Translations under genes and position numbers: made by a program
In this document: piece by piece, positions 13,721 to 27,500 of the stretch
Layout of the letters: each line of letters starts with the position of its first letter
Position numbering within the stretch: the first letter of the stretch is position 1
Source of the DNA: Larus michahellis
Lineage: Eukaryota; Chordata; Aves; Charadriiformes; Laridae
NCBI RefSeq assembly: GCF_964199755.1
Contig: NC_133910.1
Span: forward strand, 10,672,711 to 10,736,710
Length of the DNA: 64,000 bases
Reading direction: 5' to 3'
Notes under the pieces: model-generated
Seen by the model: only the letters and a program-made list of their open reading frames with translations
Database searches by the model: none
What the model was told of the DNA's origin: nothing

Positions 13721-16700
13721 ATTTATGTTTATACACACATACATACCTATCTTATGAGTTACCAGAGACACTGAAAACATAAATTGCTAACATTTCAGTT
13801 AAAAAAATAATTTCAGTGTTTAGCTACATAAGCAATCCCCGGGTCACTGTTTCACAAGCCATTTGAAATTTAAGGAAGAAGTAACCTTTCTGGAAAAAAC
13901 TATGGACTATATTACGTAGTCTAACCAACATGCTTTTCATGTACAGGCAAGAAAAACTTAATCTAAACTTTCAATATTTATTTATTATTTTATTTTCCCT
14001 CTCATTTGTTTGTTTCCAAACTCGCATACAGGAGAAGGTGCATGTCACTTTTCCTGTAACTTTGTCTTTTGCTACGATTTCACACATCATCTGCTAATTT
14101 ACAGACCACAAACAGTCCACAGAGCACACAGGTTAGGAAACTCTGCTCCAGGTGGCTTAGCTTTAAGAAACTAGCTATGAGATCTGCGCATGGTTTCAAG
14201 CATATTCAAAACCAAACCCCTTCCAATCAGCTTTTCTGCTCTACTTCCACGAACACACGACCTCGTGAATACTGCACGTTCTGTAACTGGGGGGTAGCTA
14301 ACTGGAATTACCAAGTTGACTTACTGCAGTATATAACTGCATTAAGATTCAGTTGCTGATCCTATTAACTGTTCAGCATCATCTCCAGACAAATGTGTAC
14401 TTCTCTCCCTGTGCACTGTTATCATCTTCAGACTCTCCAGTCTTCTCTTCTAGCTTTGTTAGAGTGACTGAAATTATTAGAACAGTTGGAAGAATTTAAA
14501 GTACTTTTTTTTTTCTCCTTTTCGGCAGCCTACTTTTATCTGATTTAGCAGTGTCCTCGTTTGCCTTCTTATTCTGACTGGGAGATACAACAGATTTCTA
14601 TAATCAGTTCCTATCACTTGATAGAATAATTTTAGTGTCGGAAGAAACTAGCTTCGCCTGATTCTAGGAAATGCCCTGCAGCCTGCACAGGCTATGATAT
14701 CCTCTATAGGGCTTCTCTTCTGCTGAGGTCTCTGCCATCATCAAACAAAATCCTCCCCATGTCTGATTCTCTAGCCACAATGGGCATGTCAGTAAAATAA
14801 GTCTCTCACAGGATTATATAAAGTGCACCTTGGACACTGGAGCCAGGGGTTCAAAGCACTTTGAGCTCCCATGTGAAGCAACAATTTAATTTCCCTTTCT
14901 TCATCAATTCTTCATTCTCTCATGATGTCTTGGCAACATTTTGTTCCCGTTCAACATTCATCATTAGCTTCTTTTTTTCTCTCACTTCCTTTTATATTCC
15001 TTTCCCTCCCCATCTGCTAATTTAAAAGGAAATTGCATGGTATTCAGCATTATCAGCCAATCTGTTTACTCTGCTCTTGTTCAAATGAAGACCATTTCTC
15101 ACACACTGAGCTGCTCTGTCTCACTCCCATACACACTATTATTATCCGCAAAGCCTGTATTTTCTTCCGTATGCCACCTAGAGAGTTAACCACCCCTCCA
15201 GAGGTACAGATCTTCCAAAAATTTTGTCTCTCTTTTTAAAAGTAGGACATGGATCTATGGGGAAGAAGAGAGATGTCCAGATGTAGGCTTTCCCTCGCTC
15301 CCAAGCAGCCATGGAACAGCAGGTACGCTGGCACACGTGACAAAGGAAGGAGAGGTCCTGACACCACTCTGGCTGTCGGAGGAGCAGCATTCAAACCCAC
15401 AGATCCCACACCCAGCCAGGGGAGACCACCTCTGTGCGGAACAAACTTTTTCTTGAGAAACAGCTGCTCAGTGGGCCGGAATCCCTCAACTCCACCACAT
15501 CCCGGCCATTCGTAGCAGTAACTCCTTGAAGTACGCTCAGTAATTACTGTTCACATTGCTGGTTTTGCTGATACTGACTTGCTCAATATTACGCAGTTCA
15601 CGATTTCCTTACTGAAAATAACACTGATTTTGACCTCAAAGTCTCCTTTGATCCCTATCAGAGTGGCTAATGCTAACAGTAAAATGCCGAAACAGTTCTT
15701 GATAGCAACAATGTGAAAGCTTTGCACACTCAGGCACAATAAGCGCAACTGGCATTAATGTTTTTTCAAAGCCAGTGAGAAACAACTAATAGGAAAGGCT
15801 GTATTAAATCTGCAAGCGCCAGAATTCTCCTCTCATGATCTACTGAAATATTTGAGACATATTATCCCTTAGAAAGGGAGCTAACATTTTGAGTGATGAT
15901 CCCATTGAATTATTTAAAATACATATATAAACAAAAATTGAACAGAAATATGCATCTGTTTCTATAGTGATGAGATCAGCTGGCAAAAGCAATCTCCACT
16001 ATGAAATGTCATATGTGAATTTACAAATTGGATTACAGATCAGATTTTTTCAAATTCATAATTAACTTGGCTCTAAATAGAGGAGTTTGGAATAAATGAG
16101 ATAACTGAGATTTCACCTCATTAAATATTATAGTTTGCATTTCAGGCAGATGTTATGAAAATATACTGGTTTGCTTCTGAACATAGATTTGACATCTTGT
16201 TTCTGCTCTCAAGGTATTCGAGCACGTGTAATTTTAAGCAGGTAAGCAAACAAACTTGCTTCAAAGTTGGAGCATTTTACTTAACCGACGCTTCGATAAA
16301 AGAAAGTATTGTCAAAGTCAGTGAAAGCTACACAACTGGCAAAATGGCAACGACCAACTTTTGGGGGGTTAATTAGGAAAAAATATTAATGTATATGTAT
16401 TTAGCACTTGGGAATTTAAAAGAAGTCCAACTTTTGTATGAGCTTATTACTATTAATACAAATCTTTATGTACTGAAACAAGTGGATTCTTGTGTGACAG
16501 AAAAGTAGATCCGAATAATTTTCCTGAATATTGGAGCTTGACTTCTTACCAACTGCAGGAGGATATCATGCTGTTATATTGTATGTTGCTTAGCAATGTA
16601 ATGTGGGAAGCAGCACCACAGTCCCTGACAGCACCATTGTCCATTGAAATGCTTCTGAAATATTACCTGGGTTATATATAAAGATAGCATACAGTTATAG

Positions 16701-17560
16701 AAAAATAGCATAAAGTTTCAAAACAGGACAAAGAGGAAGAAGGCTGTAAAGAAAAGGCATTGCTGTTCCAACGGCAAAAAGGTCTCCCTGGATGATCTCT
16801 CATTATCTGAATACACACAGAATAAATTAAATATGGAGAAGTCATGTCTGTAAAATCTCATTGCAGCTATGCTTACAAATGATATACAGTATTGTAGAGT
16901 AACTGCTCTCTAACAGTTGAATAGCTCTGAGTCCATATATGTGCCAATGCCTCTACATTACTACCATATAAAGAAGACCTATTGTTTATTGTTCCGATGT
17001 TTTGCTTTGGAGGAAAACTTTTGTGCTCTGATGTACTTGTTACTCAGGCTGAGCAGAATACAGACAAGAGAAGGTGCACTAAGCAAAGATGGATTTGTTC
17101 TACAAATAGATTACATGATAGGGTCTCTTATGAGTTCGAAAAACGTGAATATTCATCTTTTGGGCTTCACAGTATACCAGGGGTTACAGGTGTCACAGGC
17201 ACGCTCTCCTGTATTCACTGCACTTGCTTTTTCTCTGCTGCCTTTTGCATAGAGAAGTGTCAATCTGCTCTTGCTTGATTGCTTTTGACAGCCTCACTGT
17301 AACAGCCTCTGCCAAGATTTGCCTTCGTGCATGCCCTGTAATGTTTCTTTGGCCCATCTTCCAGCCATTCACCATATTTTAACTAGCTAGAGAAAACAGC
17401 TTGGGTAATCTGTTTTCTGACCTTCTAGCAGATGCCAAGACCTGTGTATTGAAGCATACAAGAGTGCTGCTACGTCGCTTAGTGCTGCAACCCTCTAAAA
17501 CTTCAGCATTTCCAATGATACTCTCTTTTCTCCTGCCTAGTTTCTCATATGTTCACCTTT
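13721..17560. other. Intergenic DNA, no gene recognised
   Basis: Mixed AT-rich sequence. The somewhat more GC-rich piece at 15240-15510 has an 88-codon plus-strand frame and a 70-codon minus-strand frame that match nothing I know. Two overlapping frames near 16917-17278 (111 and 98 codons) also look like chance. No repeats of note. Confidence 0.55.
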
Positions 17561-17680
17561 CACTGATAAGGGCGTTGCATAATTTTGAAATGACATGCAA
17601 ATGAGCTAGTGTGATAGTGTCATTAATAACTCAAATGGTAATGAATTCCTCCGAACTGCTGCAATAGGAGGTTTCTCCGA
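17561..17680. promoter_or_regulatory. Octamer and homeodomain-type motif cluster
   Basis: A perfect octamer, ATGCAAAT (17595-17602, the POU/OCT-factor site), is followed within 50 bases by several TAAT/ATTA cores. Such spacing is common in conserved enhancers but also arises by chance in AT-rich DNA. I cannot test conservation here. Confidence 0.2.
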
Positions 17681-20600
17681 AAGAAGTCAGCCCATGTTAT
17701 GTGACTCTTGCTGGAGACTCCCACTAAAGGAGGGCAAGCATTTTCTTGTAGCGTGTCTATGAGGAAATAAGCACAATTGTATCATGGGTCATCTAACAAT
17801 ATAATTCAATAAAGTTTTCTTCATCACCACTCCCTTCTTGGCAAAGCAGCTGCTACCAGGAACCTGAAGGAGATGCTAGCAATGCAAAAAGAAAATACAC
17901 AAAACGAAATCTGTACACAGGAAATATATCACCATAAGATTGAATCCAAACTCCAGCACTTCGCAGTTTATAAGCACTACCATTGGATTCACCACACTCT
18001 AAGTTTTGTAATGTGAAGAAGCATTAGGCTCATGCTCTGTCATATGGAACAAACCTCAGATTATGATGGTTTGTAAAGACACAGGAGCGTATCTGCATCT
18101 TAGTGAAAAAAAATACTGAATAGACGTGACAGATCCTAGGGGCCTTTCCAAGGAACAATTCAATATTCCCTTTTATAGTATTTGGCAGGAAAACACCACA
18201 GAGTTTATTCAGCTTGAATTAACTAATGGATTTGAGCATTCTCTTTAACAAAGAGAAAAGATGTTGAGTTACACTGACTGCAGGGTTACAGAATGCTTTG
18301 GACAGATCTCATAAACTGATGTACCACAGAATCTGTGCTGGCTTTCCTCTAAACTCACAAGGCAGTGATACCTTGTATTTTAAAATAAGAATTCCTAAAA
18401 TTTGTTTGGAACACTTATTTTTGTTGGTGTATGTATCACCAGTAAACATGGGAAGTTATTTGCCTTTATAAAAAAAGTGAAGATGGACAAAATAAAAGAT
18501 ACTATGCTGTTGAAAGAAACCATATAACAGAAGCTAAAATTGCAGGTGGGCCATACCCTTCCAACACACCAACAAACCCACTGCATAAACACATGGAGTA
18601 TGGATTTCTTCAGAGAAGGACCCAATTCCTTCCCACAGAGCAGAACCACACATAAATACAGGAGTACCAATGGTGAGATTTATCCTGTAGTAAGCCTCAT
18701 TCATCTTCAGCCAAAAGGAATATTGTTTTGATCTCAATGAGTATGCATTTGATAAATAATATCCATTCCCCTAAATCAACATTAAGTGATTTGTTTAAGC
18801 AGGAAGGGCATTTAGCTGAAAGTAATTGCGTTTGTCTCCACGTTGAAATAGAAGTGTCTGTTGTGGAGACCTTCCTGAGCGTACAGCTACCAGTTGTATC
18901 AAACTGTGCAGACTATACGCAGTGTTAAGGACATAAATCTCCCTTCATGATGTAGGAGTTCCAGAGAGACTGCCCTGGAGAAGGGCCCATAGAAAGAGCT
19001 CTTCCCCATGTGTTAATGCGTCCAGGAAGGCAGTATTTTCTCTCTGGAAAAGAAAGCAGGAAAGTTGACACAGGTCAAAACTAATCAGTGGGTGATGTTC
19101 CCAAAATCTTACTTGCTACCTGAAAATAATGCATTTGATAATTTAAAATAGTGAATGCAGAACAGTGTATGGGTCATCTCTCTTCACCGGCATCAGAAAT
19201 ACAACGTTTTCATAACAGTCTTCCTTTGGCCTTTGAATTATTTTGTATTTCTTTGAATTCCTTAATTTGATCCCCTTAACTTAGTTTTTTAAGCTTCTGA
19301 CACATATTCTTGGTGTTTCATCCTTGGCTTTCTTTTATCCGATCTGAAATTAAGATCTATTCTGTGGCCTCTGTGCCTCTAATGGATTTTCTGGTTAAAC
19401 ATAAGTGAATGTATAATTCAGCCAGAAGGTTTTTCATAACGCTGCAGTCTTACAATAGAGTAATGCAGTTAGCTTTTACTAATGCAAACCCCTTTTTGGA
19501 TCTAGTGCTTCAGAGAAGTTCAGCAGAGACAGACTTCTTCCTTTACTCCTTACTTTCATCCTCAGGAGAGGTTTTGCAAATTCACTAAAATTCAAGGATC
19601 TTTAATTTTTTTATTTTATTTTTAACAATTTGCAGCTCAGAACCAGAGAAGCTGGCTGGCATGATAGAACTCTGCTCTGTCTTGTTCTCTGTATAAATAA
19701 TATTAGCAAGGAGAGTAACATCCCTATTATCATAATCACTTGCTCAGAATAACTTTCAAAGTCTGCCCTTACGTTTTTCACCTTCCCGAGCACACTGAGT
19801 TCTGGAAGCACCCAGAAGTGGGGAACAGTTGCAGCTAAAGGGTGAAGAGCAAGACCATTCCTGGCTTCCTCGCAGCTGAGCCTTTCAGTATCAATCAACA
19901 TCATTTACTCGGCTTGTCAGTTCAAGGCCACAAACCCATCTGATATTCATCCTTGTATTTCCCTCTGACTAAGCTAAGCCTTTGGACTAATTCCCTCTAG
20001 TCAGAGGATGAAAACCACACCTGAACAACAGATGGTGTATGCATCTGCCTCCAATGTAAAAGTTCAGAAGTGACCAATGTTTGCTGAGGCTTCTTAGCAT
20101 TTGCAGACCAACACTCTCACCAAAAGACCTTTCCTCTTACACTGCATTTCCTAAGAGAATGACTATAGAACTACACATGGTGAGATTTATCAAGACTGAT
20201 TTAACTGAGAGCATTTTGCATTTGTGTATCAAAAAATGTAAAAATGGAGGAAAAGGCAGGGAGCCTATGGAATGGCTGCAGGCACTTTACAATTCTTCAT
20301 TTCATTTCTAGTTAAAATGCCAGGCAAAAAAGATTTCATCAGGACAGTCAGAAGCAGCAGTTTTTCACAGCTCTTCAGTATAAGCAAGTTCAGTTTCACA
20401 CAGTGAAACAGTACTCTGAAGCTACTACACAAATTCCAGACTCCACCTGCGCTGGGGCCTCTCTGATGAACTTGCTGAGGCATATTAGTGCTTATCATGA
20501 TTATTTACCTTGTGAAATGTCCACCTTTTTTGAAAGTCTGGCAGGAGGCTTATATTTTTTTCAGTATTTTCTGAGAAGGTACCTTATGAAAAAATCTCAG

Positions 20601-21423
20601 TAACCTCTAATGTGGATTGAACCCTTGCAAATAAAAAGAATTCTATCCTACTGCTTTTCTGTGGAGACACACAATTCCTCAAAGGAGCCATTTTAGATAA
20701 CTGAAATGGGATTAATTTGAGTCTTTGCAAGAGAAAGTAGAACTAAGCTGGCCTCAGTGGAACAGGAACAGCAGATCAGTTGCAGTGGTAGATCAGCAGT
20801 GAAGGAGTTAATACGGTTTCTCTTCAGAGAAGTGGATGAGGATGTCAACACCCCTTTCACCAGCCATATGACAAAAGAAGTGCTGACCTGACATGCAGCA
20901 GATGCCTGGCATGTAGTTACCTATCTACCACACAAACCAAAGGTTACAGCAAACCTGGAGCTAAGGTTCCAAAGGCTCCTTGCCTGCACCGCAGGGAGAC
21001 TCATCATCTTTAATGCACAGCTTACCAACAAGTACAATTAAGTGACAACAGAGCACCTAAATATATGCCATGGAGACACACGAAAGAAAACAGCTTTTCC
21101 TAAAAGACCCTGTGGTCAAAGTGCAGCAATGATGTGAACACCTGTGACTCCCTCAGCCTGGGATCTGGGGTAATGGATATCGAAGTATTAAGCCCTTTTT
21201 AACTGGGATTGTCTGAAGAAACCAGTTTCGGCACCAATGCTTGATGGCGCGTTTTAGTACTACCTTTTGTTTCCCTATAGAAAAGGCTTAAACTCCCTCT
21301 TGTGGGTAATTTGAGAAAATCCGTTTTGTAACAGAAAGACCACAGCAGAGTTTGTGAGAAATTAATCTCTCTCTTTTAATTCTTCTATTTTTCCCATACT
21401 ATGTCCCCTGACCATTCCAAAAC
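17681..21423. other. Intergenic DNA, no gene recognised
   Basis: No coding similarity. There is an A/T-rich microsatellite-like patch of TTTTA units at about 19605-19623. Open frames overlapping one another on opposite strands near 18395-18737 reflect low stop density rather than a gene. Confidence 0.55.
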
Positions 21424-21589
21424 AGGTTGTACGGTCTCCATCCTTGCAGGTTTTCAATACCAGATAAGAGAGAGCCCTGAGCAACCTAAGTTGACTTTAC
21501 AGCTGACTCTGCTTTGAACAGAAGGTTGGATTAGAGACCTCGAGGTCCCCTCCAACCTGTATTATATCCTATATTCTTACGATCCTATA
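21424..21589 (+). mobile_element. CR1 LINE fragment, 3' end
   Basis: The segment follows the characteristic 3' end of avian CR1 retrotransposons: a piece resembling GTCTCCATCCTTG, then a CTGCTTTGAACAG-like block, GGTTGGATTAGA, GAGGTCCCCTCCAACC, and finally degenerate copies of the ATTCTATG-type terminal octamer. It is a severely 5'-truncated copy in plus orientation of about 166 bases, with no reverse transcriptase left. The many substitutions and imperfect terminal octamers suggest an old insertion. This is the strongest sign that the genome is avian or at least sauropsid. Confidence 0.88.
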
Positions 21590-24500
21590 CGCACAAAAAG
21601 GAGAAAGCATACTCTAAAGAGAACCCAACAATCACTACAGAAGAAGAAAAGAAGAAGTATGGAAGCATATTAGGAACTTCATACTACTCTTTATTTCATT
21701 AGTTACAAATGTAGTTGATGCCACGATCTGTTGTTGAAGATTTTAGGCAAATTACTGTAGGGAACATGGAAATGTACTTCACTGTCCTAATTCCCAAGAC
21801 AGATGAAGAGAGGCTAACAGTGAAACAGAATTACAAACAAATGCACAGGATAGGGATGAAACACACTGACAGCCGCATCTGAAGTATTATCTCAAGATAC
21901 CCCAAAGTAACCACAAACTGTAAAGTCAGGCATATGTACACTAAAGTACAATTTTGACTCACCACAGCCTAATTCTTAAAATACTAGCATGGTTTTGAGC
22001 ATCAATATTTACTTTCTAAAAATAAATAAAACAATACATCTACGTAATGTTTTACACCCACAAGTCCCAAAGCACTTTAGAAAGTCAGAGGAGGACTACA
22101 GAGCCGCAGAGGTCACAACTGTTTGCTTAAAGTTCTGAGATCAGGCAAGTGCACTGGATCTTGTTCTTTGTTGTTGAGCTCAAATCATCTAATGAAAGTT
22201 CAGCCCAGTTGCTTTGGGTGCAACATAATGAACATTTTATGAGATGGCAGAGATGGATACAGAAGATACAAAGGCAAAACAGAATTTACCACTCAGGAAA
22301 TGTTCACATCCAAACCCTATGTATAAGAATAAACTCAAGAAATAAAAAGAGCATTTGAGTCATTTCTTACAATAAAGCTTTATAGCACCATAAACAAGAT
22401 ATCAAGGCCACGGTAGTCAAAAAGTTATCCCAGTACAGCTATACCCCCTTCATTGCATACATTTTTAACTGGAGTCAACTGCTTGTCCTTGAATTTATTT
22501 TTTTTAACAACCCAGCAGTAATTTCAACTGTGGGCAAAGGGCACTATAAGCGCACGCTTGCAAATTCTGCAATGTGAACAAATAAAAGAAGAACAGAAGA
22601 CATCCAAATCCTTCTAGACCGTATGCCATTCATAAATTAAACGTAGACCTCATCCTCTAAAGCTATTTAATATAATGTTGAATGGTAATAGTGTTGAATG
22701 TTTCCTTTTGGCAGACCTAGATTTTGCAGTTTCCTCGCCTTGCTCTACTCTGCAGAGTTTCTTGATTATGCTCTTACCTTCTGTTCAACTGCATTCCCAT
22801 TGTCAAACCTTCTATGGCAATTTAGTCACCTAATCCAGCTCCAGTGCAAATAATGTGCATCTTCATGGCACATACGTTCTTTCTCATAGGAAAGGATCTT
22901 CTATTCTACTTCTAATATCATCTGTTTGTCCTTTCACCATGTGAGGTGTTATATTATGGTTGTCTTGGGTACCCTTCATTAATAAATCTTCTCACTCCCT
23001 AAATGGACAGCATATTTGACCTACTCTCTAGGGGTTTCTCCCTTTTATTTCTAACATCTATGAAAGATGGGTTGATTGTATAGGAATGACCAAGCCTACT
23101 TTGGTTGAATCTTAAATGGAAAACGACAGTTACTGAAAGCAGCACCCCTTTTTGCTGGATTGTTCAGTTACACAGAAGGGAACAAATTTATTTTAAAAAC
23201 ATTATTTTTTTTCCTCCATCACAGACGATAGCTATTAAGAAAAAGCTCCAGGCTTGCATTATAAAACATTAGGGAAAGGTAATGTTAGGTATTATTCCTG
23301 CTTCAGAACTACTCAGACAACACAATGCAAAACATGGTCTTCTAACGTCCCCCTATCCCCGTTCAGTCTGCATCACAGCAGTCAGTCTTCGTTACAAATG
23401 TCAGAAATACACCAAATACACCTGCCGTTTCACATGAGAGTAAGAAATTCCTCCTGAGAAAATAACGATGTGACCTCCTGGGACATGTGATATACTTTTC
23501 TTTCAGCTCTGATGATTACACAGCATTAAGGCCACTTTGGACAACTAATAATGCACCCAAATACACTGTCAGACACAGCTGACAGACAGCTGAGTTCTGA
23601 CTGGTAGAAACGTGCCATTAGCAGCCAGGGAATGACCTTCCTTTCATAAAACCCCTGGCAGTAGGAGCATTGGTCCCTGTGGAGGTTAAGCACGTCCAGA
23701 AGCATTTCCTCCACCTCTTGTTCTTTCCAAAATTCACTTTGGTAATTAACACAGCACATTCCTCCACACAGTGGTTAAATCTTGCAGGAGGCATAGAAAT
23801 TTCAGCTTATGTTTGAAATTTTTTCCATAATGCAGCAACTGGGCAGTTTTCCCTTACAGAGTTTTGATAATCTAAACCAGGTATGGCTATTTATACTAGC
23901 TGGAGATGTCCCCTCTTCCTAAAACTCAAATTCTTACAAGCACATACTTAAATTACACTAGAAGTTTAGTACAGGTTGAAACTACCTACTGACATAGATC
24001 TTATTTATAGAATTTTTTTTAATTGCAAGCAAGAAAATAATTTATCATTTCCAAAAAGTTATAATGGCACCCAAGAGCAACAGAAACTGGAAGAAATCTC
24101 CATAATGACAAATTATATTTAAAATCAACAATGAAATCCAAAGATGCGGGAGTTTCATGCATAGTGCAAAGTCTTCACTCAGAAGAACCAAAATCTTTTT
24201 TATTGAAGAGGTTGTTATAGTGTAATGCAGAACATTTGGCTTGAAACTGACTGAAAAGCTGGATTTACAATTTGGTATTAAAGGACAATCAGTGACTGGA
24301 GAATACAGTGAGCAAGACAGTCCCTTATATGAAATGCTACTTGTCAAGCTTGACATTTTATGTCTATATTTGATATAAATCTCAAGGACTTGGAGTTTGC
24401 TGACAGCAAATCCCAGCCATTAAAGCAGGATAGAACCTGCTGGAAAAGTTCATCTGGCTTAGTTTATTTGGGCTATATCTATCATTAGCATTAGAGTCAT

Positions 24501-27500
24501 TAACATCTAACCTACTGAAATTATTTTTCTCCTTCAAGTCTTTCAAACTTCACTACTGTCATAAAGTCTTATAACAGTTTTTGTTGTTGTTATTTTTCAG
24601 AGTTAATTACTTTTGGCTAGGCCTAGTGGTGCTCCAAGTTCATGACAAAACCTGAGACTGAACAAGATCACTAGTGTGTCAGCACAAGGGATCCCACACT
24701 GTACCCTGAAACATAAAGCTATGTTACATCATGCAGGATGGATGCATGAAACCACGTAGGAAGCACCTGCTTACAGTATGTAGCGGCACAAAGAAATGCT
24801 GCTTTTTCGGCCATAGGAAATATACATATACTCAACAGGGAAGACCAAATTTGTATAATAGGAAGCAGCTGTCCTCTCCGTACAGCAAACACCCATCAAA
24901 ATCACTGAGTGTTGGAAGCTGGCTATTAACATCTTTCTAGAAGGACAGAAGCCCTATCAGGTGAAGAGTTTGTCTTCTGGCTTCTATTTGTTAATGTGTC
25001 ATTTGCACTTAAGCTAAGTAACAGTTAGAGACGTTTTGGCTACATATAAATGCAGAGGTAATAAAAGGATAAAAAATCTGCAGCAAACGTGCTGACAATA
25101 GGGGGCCTCTCTGACCGTACCTACATCCTGGTGTGTTAGAAGGTGCCTGGAGATAAGAGTGATGAAAGGAATCCTTGTTTGAAAACTTTGTGCAAAAATT
25201 GTTCTGAGCACTGCATACAACTGAGCCTCCTCTGAATTTTCAGCACAGCACTAGAGCAGCTGGCAGAGTAGTGCTGGCACAGAGGCAGCTGTTAAAGCAA
25301 GAAGAAGTAAGACTGCAAAGACTGAAGTTCCATATAAACAGCCGCTTAGGTGAAAAACTGAGGTCCTCTTCCCTTATCAACAGAGCTTTTCACTGGTAAT
25401 TAAACCCCCAGAGAAGTATGTCCCTCAAGAGCAAAAGAGGGACCTGTTCAGATTTTGAACTCCGCCAACCCTGAAAAAATTGACTGGAGCACAGGGGAGG
25501 AAAGCAGCTAATGCTGGGATGCGCTGCCTCATTAGACATTTCCAGCTATGAGAGGAGAACTGACATTAGGCTTATTGCCAAACTTTGCCACATTAGAGGG
25601 AAAAAGCAAAAGGACACAGAATAAAACTGGGAGAAGGAAGTAATAAAATAATTTATACCAAAGGGCAAGACTCTTCCTCCTCATCCCTGCACTCCTTCCC
25701 CTTACTTTCCCAGAGTGAATTATATGACACAATTTAGAGTAATATGTTCCCAAGTAAACTGCAGAATGTCTCTCCTTTTTTTTTTCTTTTATGTTTTAAT
25801 GAAATAATTTTATCAATGCCAGCCAGAGAAACATGGCTCAAATAATTGGTGAAAGGGACAAAATTTCTCTGACAAATAGTATTTTGCGGCAGCATATATC
25901 AGGTAGACCAAACTGGCCACAGAATGGGAACACGGATGACAATAATTTAATAACCAGGTGAAACATTTTTTCTCCATACTAATTAATGTTTTTAGATTAA
26001 ATTTAAGTACACTTTAAAATATTTTAGAAGAAAATTAATAAAACAAAAGAAACATTCAATTTGGTATCAGACAGCAGAAACAACCAATATGTGTTTGTTT
26101 CAACCCACCTTTTTGTTTCTCCACAAAAAATAGAAGTTGGCTTTTTTGGGGACATTTTATAGTTTGAACATATATTCAGTTATTTGTATAGTTCTATTTT
26201 GAAGTGCCTGCATTAGACTGTCGTCTTCTCTTATGAAGTTGGTATCTACCCTTAAGGAAAGGAAGCCTGAATAACTGTAAAATCAGAGATGGTAGCTCAT
26301 GTCTCTTCCTGGTAGTATTGGCAATAGCCCAATAGAAATAATATATCAAGAGTGAATTAATATAGTGTGGTCTACAGAAGGTAAAGGAAATAATTCCTGT
26401 ATATCAGAAAAAGTAATGTATTTTACTCCATAGTGATACTGAGACTTTCAGAAGTACTTACTGCAGGCCTGTGCCAGCTTTCAAAACACAGAAAACACAG
26501 AAAATACCAACTCTGAAGGTGCCATCTGCTCCAGAGTTCTTCATTCCTGGGCCTCTTCTTCCCACTCCATGCTACAGGTCACCATCTCCTCCACATTAAA
26601 CACTTGGCTTATGGGCTGCTAGGATCTGGAATACCAAAATGACAGCTGAAAAGAGTAATTTTTTTTTAACAGATATTTTCTACTGCATCCTTTCAGTGAT
26701 TTGGTCTATGCAAATAAACAGTTATTCTTCCATTTTGACAGGCCTTAATTGATAGCCATTCCTGACTTTCTGCTTCTTGTACAAATAGCACAAGTATAAA
26801 AAAGAGATTTCAAACCTTCAAATTCGCAAACTATAGCGTATCACACCAAAGCTATGTATGTGTGTATACAGTAGACTGAAATCTCTTCTCCCTCTTTTCT
26901 ATCATCCCCTGAAAGTTTAGGTTAGAGTTCTCCTCCATGCTTTGATTCCTTCTCCTACTAATGTGTTTTGCACTTGCCTTTTACCTCAATTTCCTTCTTG
27001 ATCTACAGATCACGGAACATTGATCAGAGGAGGAACCCACTTACTGTTGCTACAGCCAAAACCAGCATCAGTTTCTGAGGAGACAGTGCTGTTGAACAGA
27101 ATGGGGGAAATTCAGGTGAAAGTGTGTCATACAGCCCTGGGAAACAGCAGATGACCAGTGGTCTGGTGAAAACTTCGTGTCACAATGTGTGAGTAATGCA
27201 AACTTGAAGACTGGAATTGCTGAATAGCAGATGCAAACACAGAGATTATATTTTATGTTTAGCGTAAATGACTACTGGAAAGCTGAAATCTCTACATGTA
27301 AATGGCATGAGGACATGATTGAAAATTATGTCCTATTTGTGTAACTTCTGATCAGCTGGTCCCATACCCCATAGCTAAGTCTAGATGCAATTGTTAACCT
27401 ATGCATAACAGTAGAAGTTGAATGCATGAACGTGCAGAGGTAGGAAACAAACTGTTGGGGGACTCTTCGGCAAAGAAAGAATAAGTACACAGTAATTTAT

